From assembly GCF_005981925.1 (NCBI RefSeq), contig NZ_VBVX01000019.1, positions 1-41,042 on the forward strand: a stretch of 41,042 nucleotides of DNA, read 5' to 3'. Shown here in pieces: positions 1 to 7,292 of the stretch. The position numbers were made by a program, and so were the translations under genes. Each line of letters starts with the position of its first letter. Positions within the stretch are counted from its first letter, which is position 1. This stretch comes from Streptomyces albidochromogenes. Lineage in GTDB: Bacteria; Actinomycetota; Actinomycetes; Streptomycetales; Streptomycetaceae. Below the pieces are notes generated by a model that was given only the letters and a program-made list of their open reading frames with translations, did no database searches and was not told the origin of the DNA.

Positions 1-32
1 GCGTACACCGGCTCCGCGCCCGCCCCCGTCAC
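1..32 (-). CDS. Partial start of next Tad-operon gene
   Basis: Only the first ten or so codons lie in the window. A GTG at 32-30 overlaps the tadA stop codon in a GTGA arrangement, the same 4-base coupling seen between ssd and tadA, and the frame stays open to the edge (MTGAGAEPVYA, reading GTG as Met). In Tad operons the gene after the TadA ATPase is normally the TadB-like inner-membrane platform protein. That identity is inference from gene order; eleven residues cannot prove it. Confidence 0.4.
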   Translation of the reverse strand, partial: MTGAGAEPVY

Positions 33-1177
33 GCCCCACCGCCGAGCAGCGCGCGCAGCCGGGGCCAGCCGCGTTCGTACGAGAAGGCCCGCGCGCCCCA
101 CCGCAGCGCCGGCACCGTCACCACCAGCCCCGCCGGGTCCCGCTCCAGCACGTGCACCTCCGCGACCCGCCGGGACCCGCCCGGACCTCGCGCGAGATGC
201 ACGACCACACCGAGAGCGGCGGCCAACTGGCTGTGCAGCGCCGCCCGGTCGAGCCCCGCCGCCGCACCCAGCGCCTCCAGCCGGGCCGGGACATCCGCCG
301 CCGCGTTGGCGTGCACGGTGCCGCACCCGCCTTCGTGTCCGGTGTTGAGCGCGGCCAGGAGCTCCGTGACCTCGGCGCCGCGCACCTCACCGACCACCAG
401 CCGGTCGGGCCGCATCCGCAGTGCCTGCCGCACCAGGTCTCGGAGCGTGACCTGCCCGGCGCCCTCCTGATTCGGGGGCCGCGACTCCAGGCGCACCACA
501 TGCGGGTGATCGGGCCTCAGCTCCGCCGAGTCCTCGGCCAGCACGATCCGCTCCCGCTCTCCGACCAGCCCCAGAAGTGTCGACAGGAGCGTGGTCTTCC
601 CCGTGCCCGTGCCGCCGCTGACCAGATACGACAGCCGGGCTTCGACGAGCGCCCGCAGCACCGCCTCCCCGCCCGGCGGCACCGTCCCTGCGGCGACCAG
701 CTCGGCCGGCGAGAACGCCTTCGGGCGGACCACCCGCAGCGACAGGCACGTGCAGCCGACGGCGACCGGCGGCAACACCGCGTGCATCCGCGTCCCGTCG
801 GGCAACCGGGCGTCCACCCACGGCCTCGCGTCGTCCAGTCGCCGCCCCGCCGCGGCCGCGAGCCGCTGGGCGAGTCTGCGCACCGCCGCCGCGTCGGCGA
901 AGGAGACCGGGGTGAGTTCGAGACCGCCGCCCCGGTCCACCCAGACGCGGTCGGGTGCGGACACCAGCACATCGGTCACCGAGGGGTCGGCGAGCAGCGG
1001 TTCCAGCGTTCCCGTGCCCACCAGCTCGCAGCGCAGCTCCTCGGCCGCCCCCAGTACCTCCGTGTCGCCCAGCAGCCGGCCCTGCGCCCGCAGTGCGGCG
1101 GCCACCCGCGCCGGAGTCGGCTCGGCACCGCTCTCCGCGAGCCGCCGCCGCACGGCGTCCAGCATTCCCGCGCTCAT
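29..1177 (-). CDS. tadA: TadA/CpaF-family secretion ATPase
   Basis: This 382-residue protein is a hexameric type II/IV secretion ATPase of the CpaF/TadA branch, expected on the inner face of the membrane powering assembly of a Tad (Flp) pilus-like fibre. Visible motifs are Walker A GGTGTGKTT at 188-196, the Asp-box region around ERIVLAEDSAEL at 209-220, the Walker B region DRLVVGEVRGAE at 258-269 and the His box TGHEGGCGTVHAN at 279-291. The ATG at 1177 overlaps the ssd stop (ATGA), so translation is probably coupled. The frame stays open far upstream, but that extension lies antisense-frame within ssd and is low-complexity Arg/Gly/Ala, so it is not coding. The family is recognised with high confidence; pilin and TadB/C genes must lie beyond the left edge. 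Confidence 0.93.
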   Translation of the reverse strand: MSAGMLDAVRRRLAESGAEPTPARVAAALRAQGRLLGDTEVLGAAEELRCELVGTGTLEPLLADPSVTDVLVSAPDRVWVDRGGGLELTPVSFADAAAVRRLAQRLAAAAGRRLDDARPWVDARLPDGTRMHAVLPPVAVGCTCLSLRVVRPKAFSPAELVAAGTVPPGGEAVLRALVEARLSYLVSGGTGTGKTTLLSTLLGLVGERERIVLAEDSAELRPDHPHVVRLESRPPNQEGAGQVTLRDLVRQALRMRPDRLVVGEVRGAEVTELLAALNTGHEGGCGTVHANAAADVPARLEALGAAAGLDRAALHSQLAAALGVVVHLARGPGGSRRVAEVHVLERDPAGLVVTVPALRWGARAFSYERGWPRLRALLGGGA

Positions 1178-2295
1178 GACACACCGCCCCCGGTCAGCGC
1201 CCGCTCCCAGAACGCGGTGCAGAACCGGGCCAGGGGTCCGCGCGCACTGCCCCCCGGTGGCGTTCCCCCGGCCTGCGCTTCCAGCAGCCCCGCCTCCACC
1301 GGCAGCTCTCCGGCCAGGGGAAGGCCCAGCAGCCTCGCGACCGTCTCCTCGTCCAGGCCGGCCGCGAAGGGCCCGCGCACCACCGCCCGCAGGTCCCGCA
1401 GCACCATGCCGACGCTCGACGCGACCCGTCCGGCCGCCGCGACGGCACGCAGCTCCGCCGGCACCACCAGCAGGCCGAGGTCGAGCTGGGCCAGCGCCTC
1501 GGCCACCGCCTCGTCGACCCGTCGCGGCAGATCGACGACCACCACCCCGCCGCGCCTGCGCGCGGCGGCCAGCACCGCCCGCATCGCCTCCGGCGGGATC
1601 ACCACACGGTCGCCGCGGTCCCAGCTGAGGACTCGCAGCGCGTGCAGCTCGGGGAGCGACTCCTCCAGCGCGCCGCTGCCGACCCGTCCCCGGGACTCGG
1701 CGAAATCCGGCCAGCGCATGCCTTCCACGGCTTCCCCGCCGAGCAGGACGTCGAGCCCGCCGCCCAGCGGGTCTCCGTCGACGAGCATGGTGCGCCGGCC
1801 CGCACGGGCGGCCGCGACCGCCAGGGCGCACGCCAGCGTGGAGGCCCCTGCCCCGCCGCGGCCCCCGATCACTCCCACGGTCACGGCCTGGCGTCCCACG
1901 CCCTCCGCCACATCGGCGATGCGCTCGACGAGCCAGCCCTCCGCGTCGGGCAGCCGCAGCACGTGGTCGGCGCCGATCTCGACGGCCCGCCGCCACACGT
2001 GGGGGTCGTCCTGGTCCTTGCCGACGAGCAGCACGCCGCTTCTGCGCGCGCCCCCGCGCCCTAGAACCGCCCCGCGCACCCGCTCGGCGGCGTCGTCGCC
2101 GACGAGGATCAGCGGCGCGCTCTCCCAGCTGCCCCTGCGCTCGGGCACCGCGTGATGGACCTCCGGCTCGGCTCCGGCCGCGGCGCACAGCCGCAGCAGA
2201 TCGTCGAGCAGGTCGACGTCCTCGGTGACGATCAGCGGTCCGCCCTGCCGCGCCTCGGCCACCTGCGGTCGGTCGGGTGTGATGGATCCGGCCAC
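1174..2295 (-). CDS. ssd: Septum-site-determining / CpaE-TadZ-like protein
   Basis: This 373-residue protein has an N-terminal receiver-like region (about 18-125) followed by a MinD/ParA-fold domain (about 137-320), the layout of CpaE/TadZ proteins and of actinobacterial Ssd. The deviant Walker A reads GGRGGAGAST at 144-153: the signature lysine is Arg and the catalytic-loop lysine is Ala, so normal ATP hydrolysis is doubtful, as is typical of Ssd. LVDGDPLGGGLD (171-182) matches the switch region of the ParA fold. In the family it positions the Tad machinery or affects septum placement. It leads the operon and overlaps tadA by 4 bases. Its 5' flank holds a DnaA-box-like cluster and a 6C-type small RNA on the same strand. 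Confidence 0.88.
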   Translation of the reverse strand: MAGSITPDRPQVAEARQGGPLIVTEDVDLLDDLLRLCAAAGAEPEVHHAVPERRGSWESAPLILVGDDAAERVRGAVLGRGGARRSGVLLVGKDQDDPHVWRRAVEIGADHVLRLPDAEGWLVERIADVAEGVGRQAVTVGVIGGRGGAGASTLACALAVAAARAGRRTMLVDGDPLGGGLDVLLGGEAVEGMRWPDFAESRGRVGSGALEESLPELHALRVLSWDRGDRVVIPPEAMRAVLAAARRRGGVVVVDLPRRVDEAVAEALAQLDLGLLVVPAELRAVAAAGRVASSVGMVLRDLRAVVRGPFAAGLDEETVARLLGLPLAGELPVEAGLLEAQAGGTPPGGSARGPLARFCTAFWERALTGGGVS

Positions 2296-2376
2296 GATCT
2301 CCGCCCCCTCTCCCAGCGATTCCTGCTGTCCACGAACTTCGCGGACGGAATCACCGTGACGGGACTTGGGAAATCG

Positions 2377-2423
2377 TGTGGATCTTGCTGAAAAACTGTG
2401 GACAAGTCATCGGTTGTGAATAT
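2377..2423 (-). promoter_or_regulatory. DnaA-box-like cluster upstream of ssd
   Basis: Read on the minus strand, 2405-2397 is TTGTCCACA, an exact match to the preferred Streptomyces DnaA box. Twenty bases further towards ssd, 2385-2377 reads AGATCCACA (last six bases conserved). A weaker element, ATATTCACA, lies at 2423-2415. They sit 82-128 bases before the ssd start codon, so DnaA could control this operon. The first match is seen directly; its function is inference. Confidence 0.5.
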
Positions 2424-2550
2424 CCCGCTCACCTATACCAGTGACTTCCGGAGAGCGGCGGAACGACTACAGAGCGTGACACGTCTCACGAGGGGAAGGC
2501 ATTGGCGGCCACGGGCCAAGAGGAGGAGAAATGATCAGCACCGGAAGGCG

Positions 2551-2642
2551 AAAAAGTATCCGGACATGCGACGACCCCCGTCGGGGGGGAGAACGGGGGT
2601 CGTCTCCACGGCCGACTCGGGGGGGGAGGAGTCGGACCGGGG
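2551..2642 (-). ncRNA. 6C-type small RNA
   Basis: On the minus strand two hairpins follow each other, each with a long run of C in the loop. The first pairs 2635-2629 with 2618-2612 (CCGACTC/GAGTCGG) around a loop with eight C. The second is a perfect 11-bp stem pairing 2604-2594 with 2580-2570 (GACGACCCCCG/CGGGGGTCGTC) around a 13-nt loop with seven C. A run of five T follows at 2555-2551, consistent with termination. Paired hairpins with at least six loop cytosines define the actinobacterial 6C RNA motif, which is reported near chromosome-partitioning and pilus-assembly genes, exactly this context (ssd, tadA). The 5' end is not visible; 2642 is an estimate. Confidence 0.72.
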
Positions 2643-2738
2643 TAGCACGGTCGCGAACGATCCGTGACTTCCATGGTGTACCCGAGAGCCTTCTCAGGCA
2701 AACCCACGCGCCACAGCGTACGCCGAATGGTGGGCGCC

Positions 2739-2744
2739 TATGCT
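2739..2744 (+). promoter_or_regulatory. -10 element for leaderless HAD gene
   Basis: TATGCT (TANNNT type) is followed by exactly six bases and then the GTG at 2751. That spacing would place transcription start at or next to the start codon, giving a leaderless mRNA. No convincing -35 was found. Confidence 0.45.
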
Positions 2745-2750
2745 CGCCTC

Positions 2751-3602
2751 GTGGAAAAACGCTCCTTGCCGCGAACAGCCGCCTTCTTCGACCTCGACAA
2801 GACCGTCATTGCGAAGTCGAGCACGCTGACCTTCAGCAAGTCCTTCTATCAAGGCGGACTGATCAGCCGCAGAGCCGCTCTGCGCACCGCGTACATCCAG
2901 TTCGTCTTCCTCGCCGGCGGCGCGGACCACGACCAGATGGAGCGCATGCGCGAGTACCTCTCCGCGCTGTGCAAGGGGTGGAACGTGCAGCAGGTCAAGG
3001 AGATCGTCGCCGAGACCCTGCACGACCTGATCGACCCGATCATCTACGACGAGGCGGCCTCCCTCATCGAGGAGCACCACACCGCCGGCCGCGACGTGGT
3101 GATCGTCTCCACGTCCGGCGCGGAGGTGGTCGAGCCGATCGGTGAGCTCCTGGGAGCCGACCGCGTCGTGGCGACCCGGATGGTCGTGGGCGACGACGGC
3201 TGCTTCACCGGTGAAGTGGAGTACTACGCGTACGGCCCGACCAAGGCCGAGGCGATCAAGGAGCTGGCGGCGTCCGAGGGGTACGACCTATCGCGCTGCT
3301 ACGCGTACAGCGATTCGGCCACCGACGTGCCGATGCTCGAATCGGTCGGCCACCCCTACGCCGTCAATCCGGACCGGGCGCTGCGCCGGGAAGCGCTCGC
3401 CCGCGAATGGCCGGTTCTCACCTTCAACCGGCCGGTCCGCCTCAAGCAGCGGCTGCCCGCCTTCTCCATGCCGCCCCGGCCCGCACTTGTCGCCGCCGCG
3501 GCGGTCGGAGCGGCCGCCGCCACCGCGGGTCTCGTCTGGTACGTCAGCCGCCGGCCGGGCCGCAGAGCGCGCCGCACCCAGGAAAGCTTTGCCCGTATTT
3601 GA
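2751..3602 (+). CDS. HAD-IB family phosphatase (SerB-like)
   Basis: A 283-residue HAD-superfamily IB hydrolase, the class of phosphoserine-phosphatase-like enzymes. Motif I is FFDLDKT with nucleophile D14 and D16; motif II is the VSTSG segment; GPTKAEA supplies the motif III lysine; AYSDSATDVPML supplies motif IV acidic residues. A hydrophobic Ala/Val helix near the C-terminus followed by Arg-rich residues suggests a membrane anchor. In-frame starts also exist at 2664 (GTG), 2673 and 2727 (ATG), but none has a ribosome site. The 2751 GTG has a TATGCT six bases upstream, and the upstream span would collide with the promoter of the minus-strand 6C RNA. The substrate is unknown; the S. coelicolor counterpart has been labelled morphological-differentiation-associated. 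The same neighbour of ssd occurs in mycobacteria. Confidence 0.88.
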   Translation: MEKRSLPRTAAFFDLDKTVIAKSSTLTFSKSFYQGGLISRRAALRTAYIQFVFLAGGADHDQMERMREYLSALCKGWNVQQVKEIVAETLHDLIDPIIYDEAASLIEEHHTAGRDVVIVSTSGAEVVEPIGELLGADRVVATRMVVGDDGCFTGEVEYYAYGPTKAEAIKELAASEGYDLSRCYAYSDSATDVPMLESVGHPYAVNPDRALRREALAREWPVLTFNRPVRLKQRLPAFSMPPRPALVAAAAVGAAAATAGLVWYVSRRPGRRARRTQESFARI

Positions 3603-3619
3603 ACCGATAAGCAAAGAAG

Positions 3620-3888
3620 CACGTCCAGGGCTTTCGCTTCCCCGGCTTCAGGAGTACAAAGGACTTAACGGCCCGCGAGACCAGGGACATCCGAGAGGAT
3701 GACCTAGAACGCAGTAAGGCCCCACGGACCGAGCATGGAAGCCGAGCACCCACGCGACGTCGACCCGTCGATTACGGGCCAGCCGCACCAGGTGACGGGC
3801 AAAGCACCCGACCTGATGGGCATATATCGAGGACGCTTGGTAACTGGGCGGACATGCCAGCGGCGGTACCGGTGACCGGTACCGCCGC
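3620..3888 (+). ncRNA. Probable 6S-like small RNA (scr3559 position)
   Basis: The 369 bases between the HAD gene and the Fic-like gene hold no ORF but clear RNA structure. CATCC-GAGA-GGATG forms a tetraloop hairpin at 3688-3701. CGGCTTC (3643-3649) can pair with GAAGCCG (3738-3744). A perfect 13-bp hairpin closes the 3' end. In S. coelicolor an abundant 6S-like RNA named scr3559, linked to development and antibiotic production, comes from what appears to be the equivalent intergenic position. Identity here rests on position and structure, not on sequence comparison. Both ends are estimates. RNase P and tmRNA signatures were looked for and not seen. Confidence 0.55.
3860..3888 (+). terminator. 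Perfect 13-bp terminator hairpin
   Basis: GCGGCGGTACCGG (3860-3872) and its exact reverse complement (3876-3888) enclose a TGA loop. No long U tract follows, as is common in Streptomyces. It ends the small RNA and could also stop read-through from the convergent Fic-like gene. Confidence 0.8.
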
Positions 3889-3971
3889 AACCCTTTGACC
3901 GGACGATCCCGCCGGCACGACCGGCGCCTCGCGCGGCCGAACCTGGCCGGAAAGGTGCGGAGGGCGGCCCC

Positions 3972-4796
3972 TCAGGCGGCGCCGCGCTGCAGCGCCTCGC
4001 ACACGGCCGTCGACTCCCTGGCCCCCAGCTCCACCGCGCGCCCGCAGTGGGTGATCCACGCCGCCATTCCCTCCGGCGTTCCCGACGCGTAGCCGTCCAA
4101 CGCCGCCACGTACGCCGCGCGCCCGAGTTCTCCGTGCCCCACCTCGGCGGGACAGACCGACTTCGGGTCCAGCCCGCTGCCGATCAGGACGATGCGCTCG
4201 GCGGTGCGCGCCACCAGGCCGTTGTGGGAGCCGAAGGGGCGCAGCGCCATCAGTTCGCCGTGCACCACCGCCGCCGTGACCAGCGCCGGCGCGGAGCCGC
4301 CCGCGATGATGAGTTCCGACAGCCCTTCGAGCCGGCCCGCCACCTCACCGGCGGACGGCAGCGGCAGCTCGACCAGGGGTTCGTCCACCGGCTCGCCCGC
4401 GAGCCGCGGCCGGCCCACCAGCTCGTCCGACACGCCGGCGCCGCCCGCCGCCACCAGGTGCAGCCGGGCCAGCACGCGAAGCGGCGACTGGCGCCAGATG
4501 GACAGGAGCTGCCCTGCCTCGGCGGTCAGCCGCAGCGCCGCGCCGACCGTGCGGGACTCCTCGTCGATGCTGAAGTCGGTACGCCGACGCACCTCCTCCA
4601 GCGCCCAGTCCGCACCCGAGAGCGCCGCCGACCCGCGTGCGCCGCGCAGCGCCGCCTCGGCGGTGATCTCGTTGCTGCGGCGCCGCATGACGCGGTGTCC
4701 GTAGACCCGGTCGACGGCCTTGCGTACGGAGTCCACGGCCTCGGGCACGCCGGGCAGCGCGCCCAGCGCCGCGAGTGGATCAGCAGTCGTACTCAT
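3972..4796 (-). CDS. Degenerate Fic-fold protein
   Basis: A 274-residue helical protein whose orthologues are often labelled oxidoreductase, but nothing redox-like is visible. Residues 179-197 (ending RPFGSHNGLVAR) align with the Fic core HPFxxGNGRxxR: Pro-Phe, the central Asn-Gly and the last Arg stay, while catalytic His is Arg186, the first Gly is His191 and the anion-hole Arg is Leu194. SAALSG at 56-61 aligns with the inhibitory (S/T)xxxE(G/N) motif, with Glu replaced by Ser60. Both changes argue against AMP transfer; a structural or binding role is more likely. ATG 4796 is preferred because TAGGCT lies eight bases upstream. The frame continues upstream to 4871, but that would run across the promoter of the divergent ATPase. 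The Fic assignment is mine, from motifs. Confidence 0.65.
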   Translation of the reverse strand: MSTTADPLAALGALPGVPEAVDSVRKAVDRVYGHRVMRRRSNEITAEAALRGARGSAALSGADWALEEVRRRTDFSIDEESRTVGAALRLTAEAGQLLSIWRQSPLRVLARLHLVAAGGAGVSDELVGRPRLAGEPVDEPLVELPLPSAGEVAGRLEGLSELIIAGGSAPALVTAAVVHGELMALRPFGSHNGLVARTAERIVLIGSGLDPKSVCPAEVGHGELGRAAYVAALDGYASGTPEGMAAWITHCGRAVELGARESTAVCEALQRGAA

Positions 4797-4804
4797 AGGT
4801 AAGG

Positions 4805-4810
4805 AGCCTA
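4805..4810 (-). promoter_or_regulatory. -10 element of Fic-like gene
   Basis: Minus-strand TAGGCT stands eight bases before the ATG at 4796. No Shine-Dalgarno lies between, so a leaderless or near-leaderless message is likely. Confidence 0.4.
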
Positions 4811-4884
4811 CGCACCCCTGGCACGCACCCCACCTTGGAGTGGTCTTCTTCACTTCATGTGCGCACGGCACGCAATCATGCGAT

Positions 4885-4890
4885 TACCCT
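4885..4890 (+). promoter_or_regulatory. -10 element of CooC-like ATPase gene
   Basis: TACCCT stands eight bases before ATG 4899, with only a poor Shine-Dalgarno between. It faces away from the promoter of the divergent Fic-like gene. Confidence 0.35.
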
Positions 4891-4898
4891 TGGTGAAC

Positions 4899-5894
4899 AT
4901 GAAGATCGCTTTCGTAGGGAAGGGCGGCAGCGGCAAGACCACGCTGTCCTCGCTCTTCATCCGCCACCTCACCGCCAACGAGGCCCCGGTCGTCGCCGTG
5001 GACGCCGACATCAACCAGCACCTGGGCGCCGCACTCGGCCTGGACGAGGCGCAGGCCGCGGCAATGCCCGCGATGGGCGCGCACCTGCCGCTCATCAAGG
5101 ACTATCTGCGCGGCACCAACCCGCGCATCACCTCCGCCGACACGATGATCAAGACCACGCCGCCGGGAGAGGGCTCGCGCCTGCTCCGGGTGCGTGAGGA
5201 CAACCCGGTGTACGACGCGTGCGCCCGTACCGTCCGGCTGGACGACGGCGAGATCCGGCTGATGGCCACAGGGCCCTTCACCGAGTCGGACCTGGGCGTC
5301 TCCTGCTACCACTCCAAGGTGGGGGCGGTGGAGCTGTGCCTGAACCACCTCGTGGACGGCCCCGAGGAGTATGTCGTCGTCGACATGACGGCCGGCTCCG
5401 ACTCCTTCGCCTCGGGCCTGTTCACCCGTTTCGACATGACCTTCCTGGTCGCCGAGCCGACCCGCAAGGGCGTGTCGGTGTACCGCCAGTACAAGGAGTA
5501 CACCCGGGACTTCGGGGTGTCCCTCAAGGTCGTGGGCAACAAGGTGCAGGGGCAGGACGACATCGACTTCCTGCGCGAGCAGGTGGGTGACGACCTCCTG
5601 GTCACCGTCCGCGCGTCCGACTGGGTGCGGTCCATGGAGAAGGGCCGCCCGTCCCGCTTCGAGCTGCTGGAGGCGGACAACCGCCTGGCCCTGCAGACCC
5701 TGCAGAACGCCGCTGAGGACTCGTACGCGGAGCGCGACTGGGAGCGCTACACGCGCCAGATGGTGCACTTCCACCTGAGGAACGCCGAGAGCTGGGGCAA
5801 CGCGAAGACGGGCGCCGACCTGGCTGCCCAGGTCGACCCCGCCTTCGTCCTCGGGGAGCGTTTCGCCGAGGCTAGTGCCGCTCAGCCCGCTTGA
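4899..5894 (+). CDS. CooC/MinD-type P-loop ATPase
   Basis: A 331-residue cytosolic ATPase of the SIMIBI class. It opens with the deviant Walker A GKGGSGKTT (7-15) with both the signature and catalytic lysines, followed by AVDADINQ (switch I) and VVVDMTAGSDSF (Walker B/switch II). The closest named relatives are CooC proteins, which help insert nickel into carbon monoxide dehydrogenase. CooC uses a Cys-rich metal site; here the corresponding region has GVSCYHSK with C136 and H138, so metal binding is possible but altered. No CO dehydrogenase or nickel gene is in view, so the client is unknown. In-frame starts at 4857, 4878 and 4893 were rejected because the P-loop normally sits at residue about 7. 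The 3' end overlaps the convergent lipoprotein gene by 23 bases. Confidence 0.85.
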   Translation: MKIAFVGKGGSGKTTLSSLFIRHLTANEAPVVAVDADINQHLGAALGLDEAQAAAMPAMGAHLPLIKDYLRGTNPRITSADTMIKTTPPGEGSRLLRVREDNPVYDACARTVRLDDGEIRLMATGPFTESDLGVSCYHSKVGAVELCLNHLVDGPEEYVVVDMTAGSDSFASGLFTRFDMTFLVAEPTRKGVSVYRQYKEYTRDFGVSLKVVGNKVQGQDDIDFLREQVGDDLLVTVRASDWVRSMEKGRPSRFELLEADNRLALQTLQNAAEDSYAERDWERYTRQMVHFHLRNAESWGNAKTGADLAAQVDPAFVLGERFAEASAAQPA

Positions 5895-7155
5895 CCTGCG
5901 AGGCCGCCCCGGCGCTCGGGGCGGCCGGAGCCGGCTTGGTCAGGAACGACGCCCAGCCCTCCTTCGGCGCCTCACCGACCTCCAGGGTGCGCATCTTCGC
6001 CAGGACCTCCGGGTCCTGCGCGTCCAGCCAGTCGGCGACCTGCTTGAACGAGACACAGCGCACGTCGCGCTTCACGCAGACGGTCTTGATCGTCTCCTCG
6101 ATGGCGCGCATGTACGTGCCGCCGTTCCAGGACTCGAAGTGGTTGCCGATGATCAGCGGGGCGCGGTTGCCGTTGTACGAGCGGTCGAATGCCTGGAGCA
6201 GACCGTCGCGCATCTGGTTGCCCCAGAACCTGTGCCGGGACGGATCACCCTTGACCGTTCCCGACTGGTTGACCATGAAGTTGTAGTCCATCGAGAGCGT
6301 TTCGAAGGCCCGCCCCGGCACCGGGACCAGTTGGAGCGGCATGTCCCACAGGCCCTCGGTCTTCTTCGGCCACACCTGCTTGCCGACTCCGCTGGAGTCG
6401 TAGCGGAAGCCCAGCTCCTTCGCCGCCAGCATCATGTTCTTCTGCCCTTCGAGGCAGGGGGTGCGGGCGCCGACGAGCTCCTTGTCGTAGTCGAAGGGCA
6501 GGGGCTTGGCGTTCTTGAGGCCCGAGTTCGTCTTCCAGCGCTTCACGAACGCCTTGGCCTGCGCGATCTCGCTCTTCCACTCCTGCGTCGACCACGTGCC
6601 GACGCCGCCGTCCTTGCCGCAGAAGTGGCCGTTGAAGTGCGTCCCGATCTCGTTGCCGTCGAGCCACGCGCCGCGTAGCTGGTCGACGGTGTCGCTGATG
6701 CCCGCGACGTCGTTGAAGCCGATGTCGGAGCGCCCCGGGGAGTGCTGCGGCGGGTCGTAGAGGTGCCGCTTGTCCTCCGGCAGCAGGTACACACCGCTGA
6801 GGAAGTACGTCATGGTCGCGTCGTACTTCTTGCCGACCTCGCGGAAGTGCGAGAAGAGCCGCTGGCTGTCCTCACCCGCCCCGTCCCACGAGAACACGAC
6901 GAACTGCGGCGGCGTCTGACCGGGCTTCAGCCGCTCGGGCGGGGACACGTGCGGCTGCTTGCCGGTGTACGCCGTCGAGCCGTCGCCGATCAGACGCACC
7001 GCGCTCTTGGGCGCCGCCTTGGGCGCCTGCTTCTTCGCTCCGTGCGCGCCTTCCTTGGCTCCGGAAGCGCCCCCGGGCGGCCCCGAGCAGGCGGCGAGCG
7101 CGCCGGCCAGGGCCGCGGCGGCGACGCCGAAGGCCATCCTCTTCGTAGCGGCCAT
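5872..7155 (-). CDS. Polysaccharide-deacetylase-like lipoprotein
   Basis: A 427-residue exported lipoprotein. The signal peptide is Lys/Arg then Ala-rich with lipobox LAAC and lipidated C23, followed by a Gly/Ala/Lys linker to about residue 60. The body resembles carbohydrate esterase family 4: VVFSWDGAGE with D91 in the position of motif 1, GTHFNGH with H173 and H177 as the metal-binding HxxxH, and a VGARTPC segment matching the motif 3 Arg-x-Pro. Motif 1 keeps only one of the usual two Asp, so activity is uncertain. A cell-wall or capsule sugar substrate would be expected. ATG 7155 is chosen over the adjacent ATG 7158 because AGGTGG lies seven bases upstream of it. Confidence 0.75.
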   Translation of the reverse strand: MAATKRMAFGVAAAALAGALAACSGPPGGASGAKEGAHGAKKQAPKAAPKSAVRLIGDGSTAYTGKQPHVSPPERLKPGQTPPQFVVFSWDGAGEDSQRLFSHFREVGKKYDATMTYFLSGVYLLPEDKRHLYDPPQHSPGRSDIGFNDVAGISDTVDQLRGAWLDGNEIGTHFNGHFCGKDGGVGTWSTQEWKSEIAQAKAFVKRWKTNSGLKNAKPLPFDYDKELVGARTPCLEGQKNMMLAAKELGFRYDSSGVGKQVWPKKTEGLWDMPLQLVPVPGRAFETLSMDYNFMVNQSGTVKGDPSRHRFWGNQMRDGLLQAFDRSYNGNRAPLIIGNHFESWNGGTYMRAIEETIKTVCVKRDVRCVSFKQVADWLDAQDPEVLAKMRTLEVGEAPKEGWASFLTKPAPAAPSAGAASQVKRAERH

Positions 7156-7192
7156 CATCCGCCCACCTCTTCCTGTCGGATTTATCTGCTTA

Positions 7193-7292
7193 TCCGCTGA
7201 AATGCCTATACAGCGGAGCAAACTTCGCATGTCCCGGCAGAGGTATTGATATGACAAGCCGCTTAGATTCTCGCTTCACCGCAAAGGGTGAA
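7193..7292. promoter_or_regulatory. Inverted repeats in AT-richer divergent spacer
   Basis: The 291-base spacer between the lipoprotein and the SulP gene is clearly richer in A+T than its surroundings. It holds TCCGCTG (7193-7199) with CAGCGGA (7211-7217), 11 bases apart, and TTCACC (7275-7280) with GGTGAA (7287-7292), 6 bases apart. Both look like operator dyads. No matching regulator gene is nearby and no promoter could be placed with confidence. Confidence 0.35.

Noticed and set aside
4857..4898. Earlier starts for the CooC-like ATPase
   Set aside because: They would cover the TACCCT promoter element and place extra residues before a P-loop that normally begins near residue 7.
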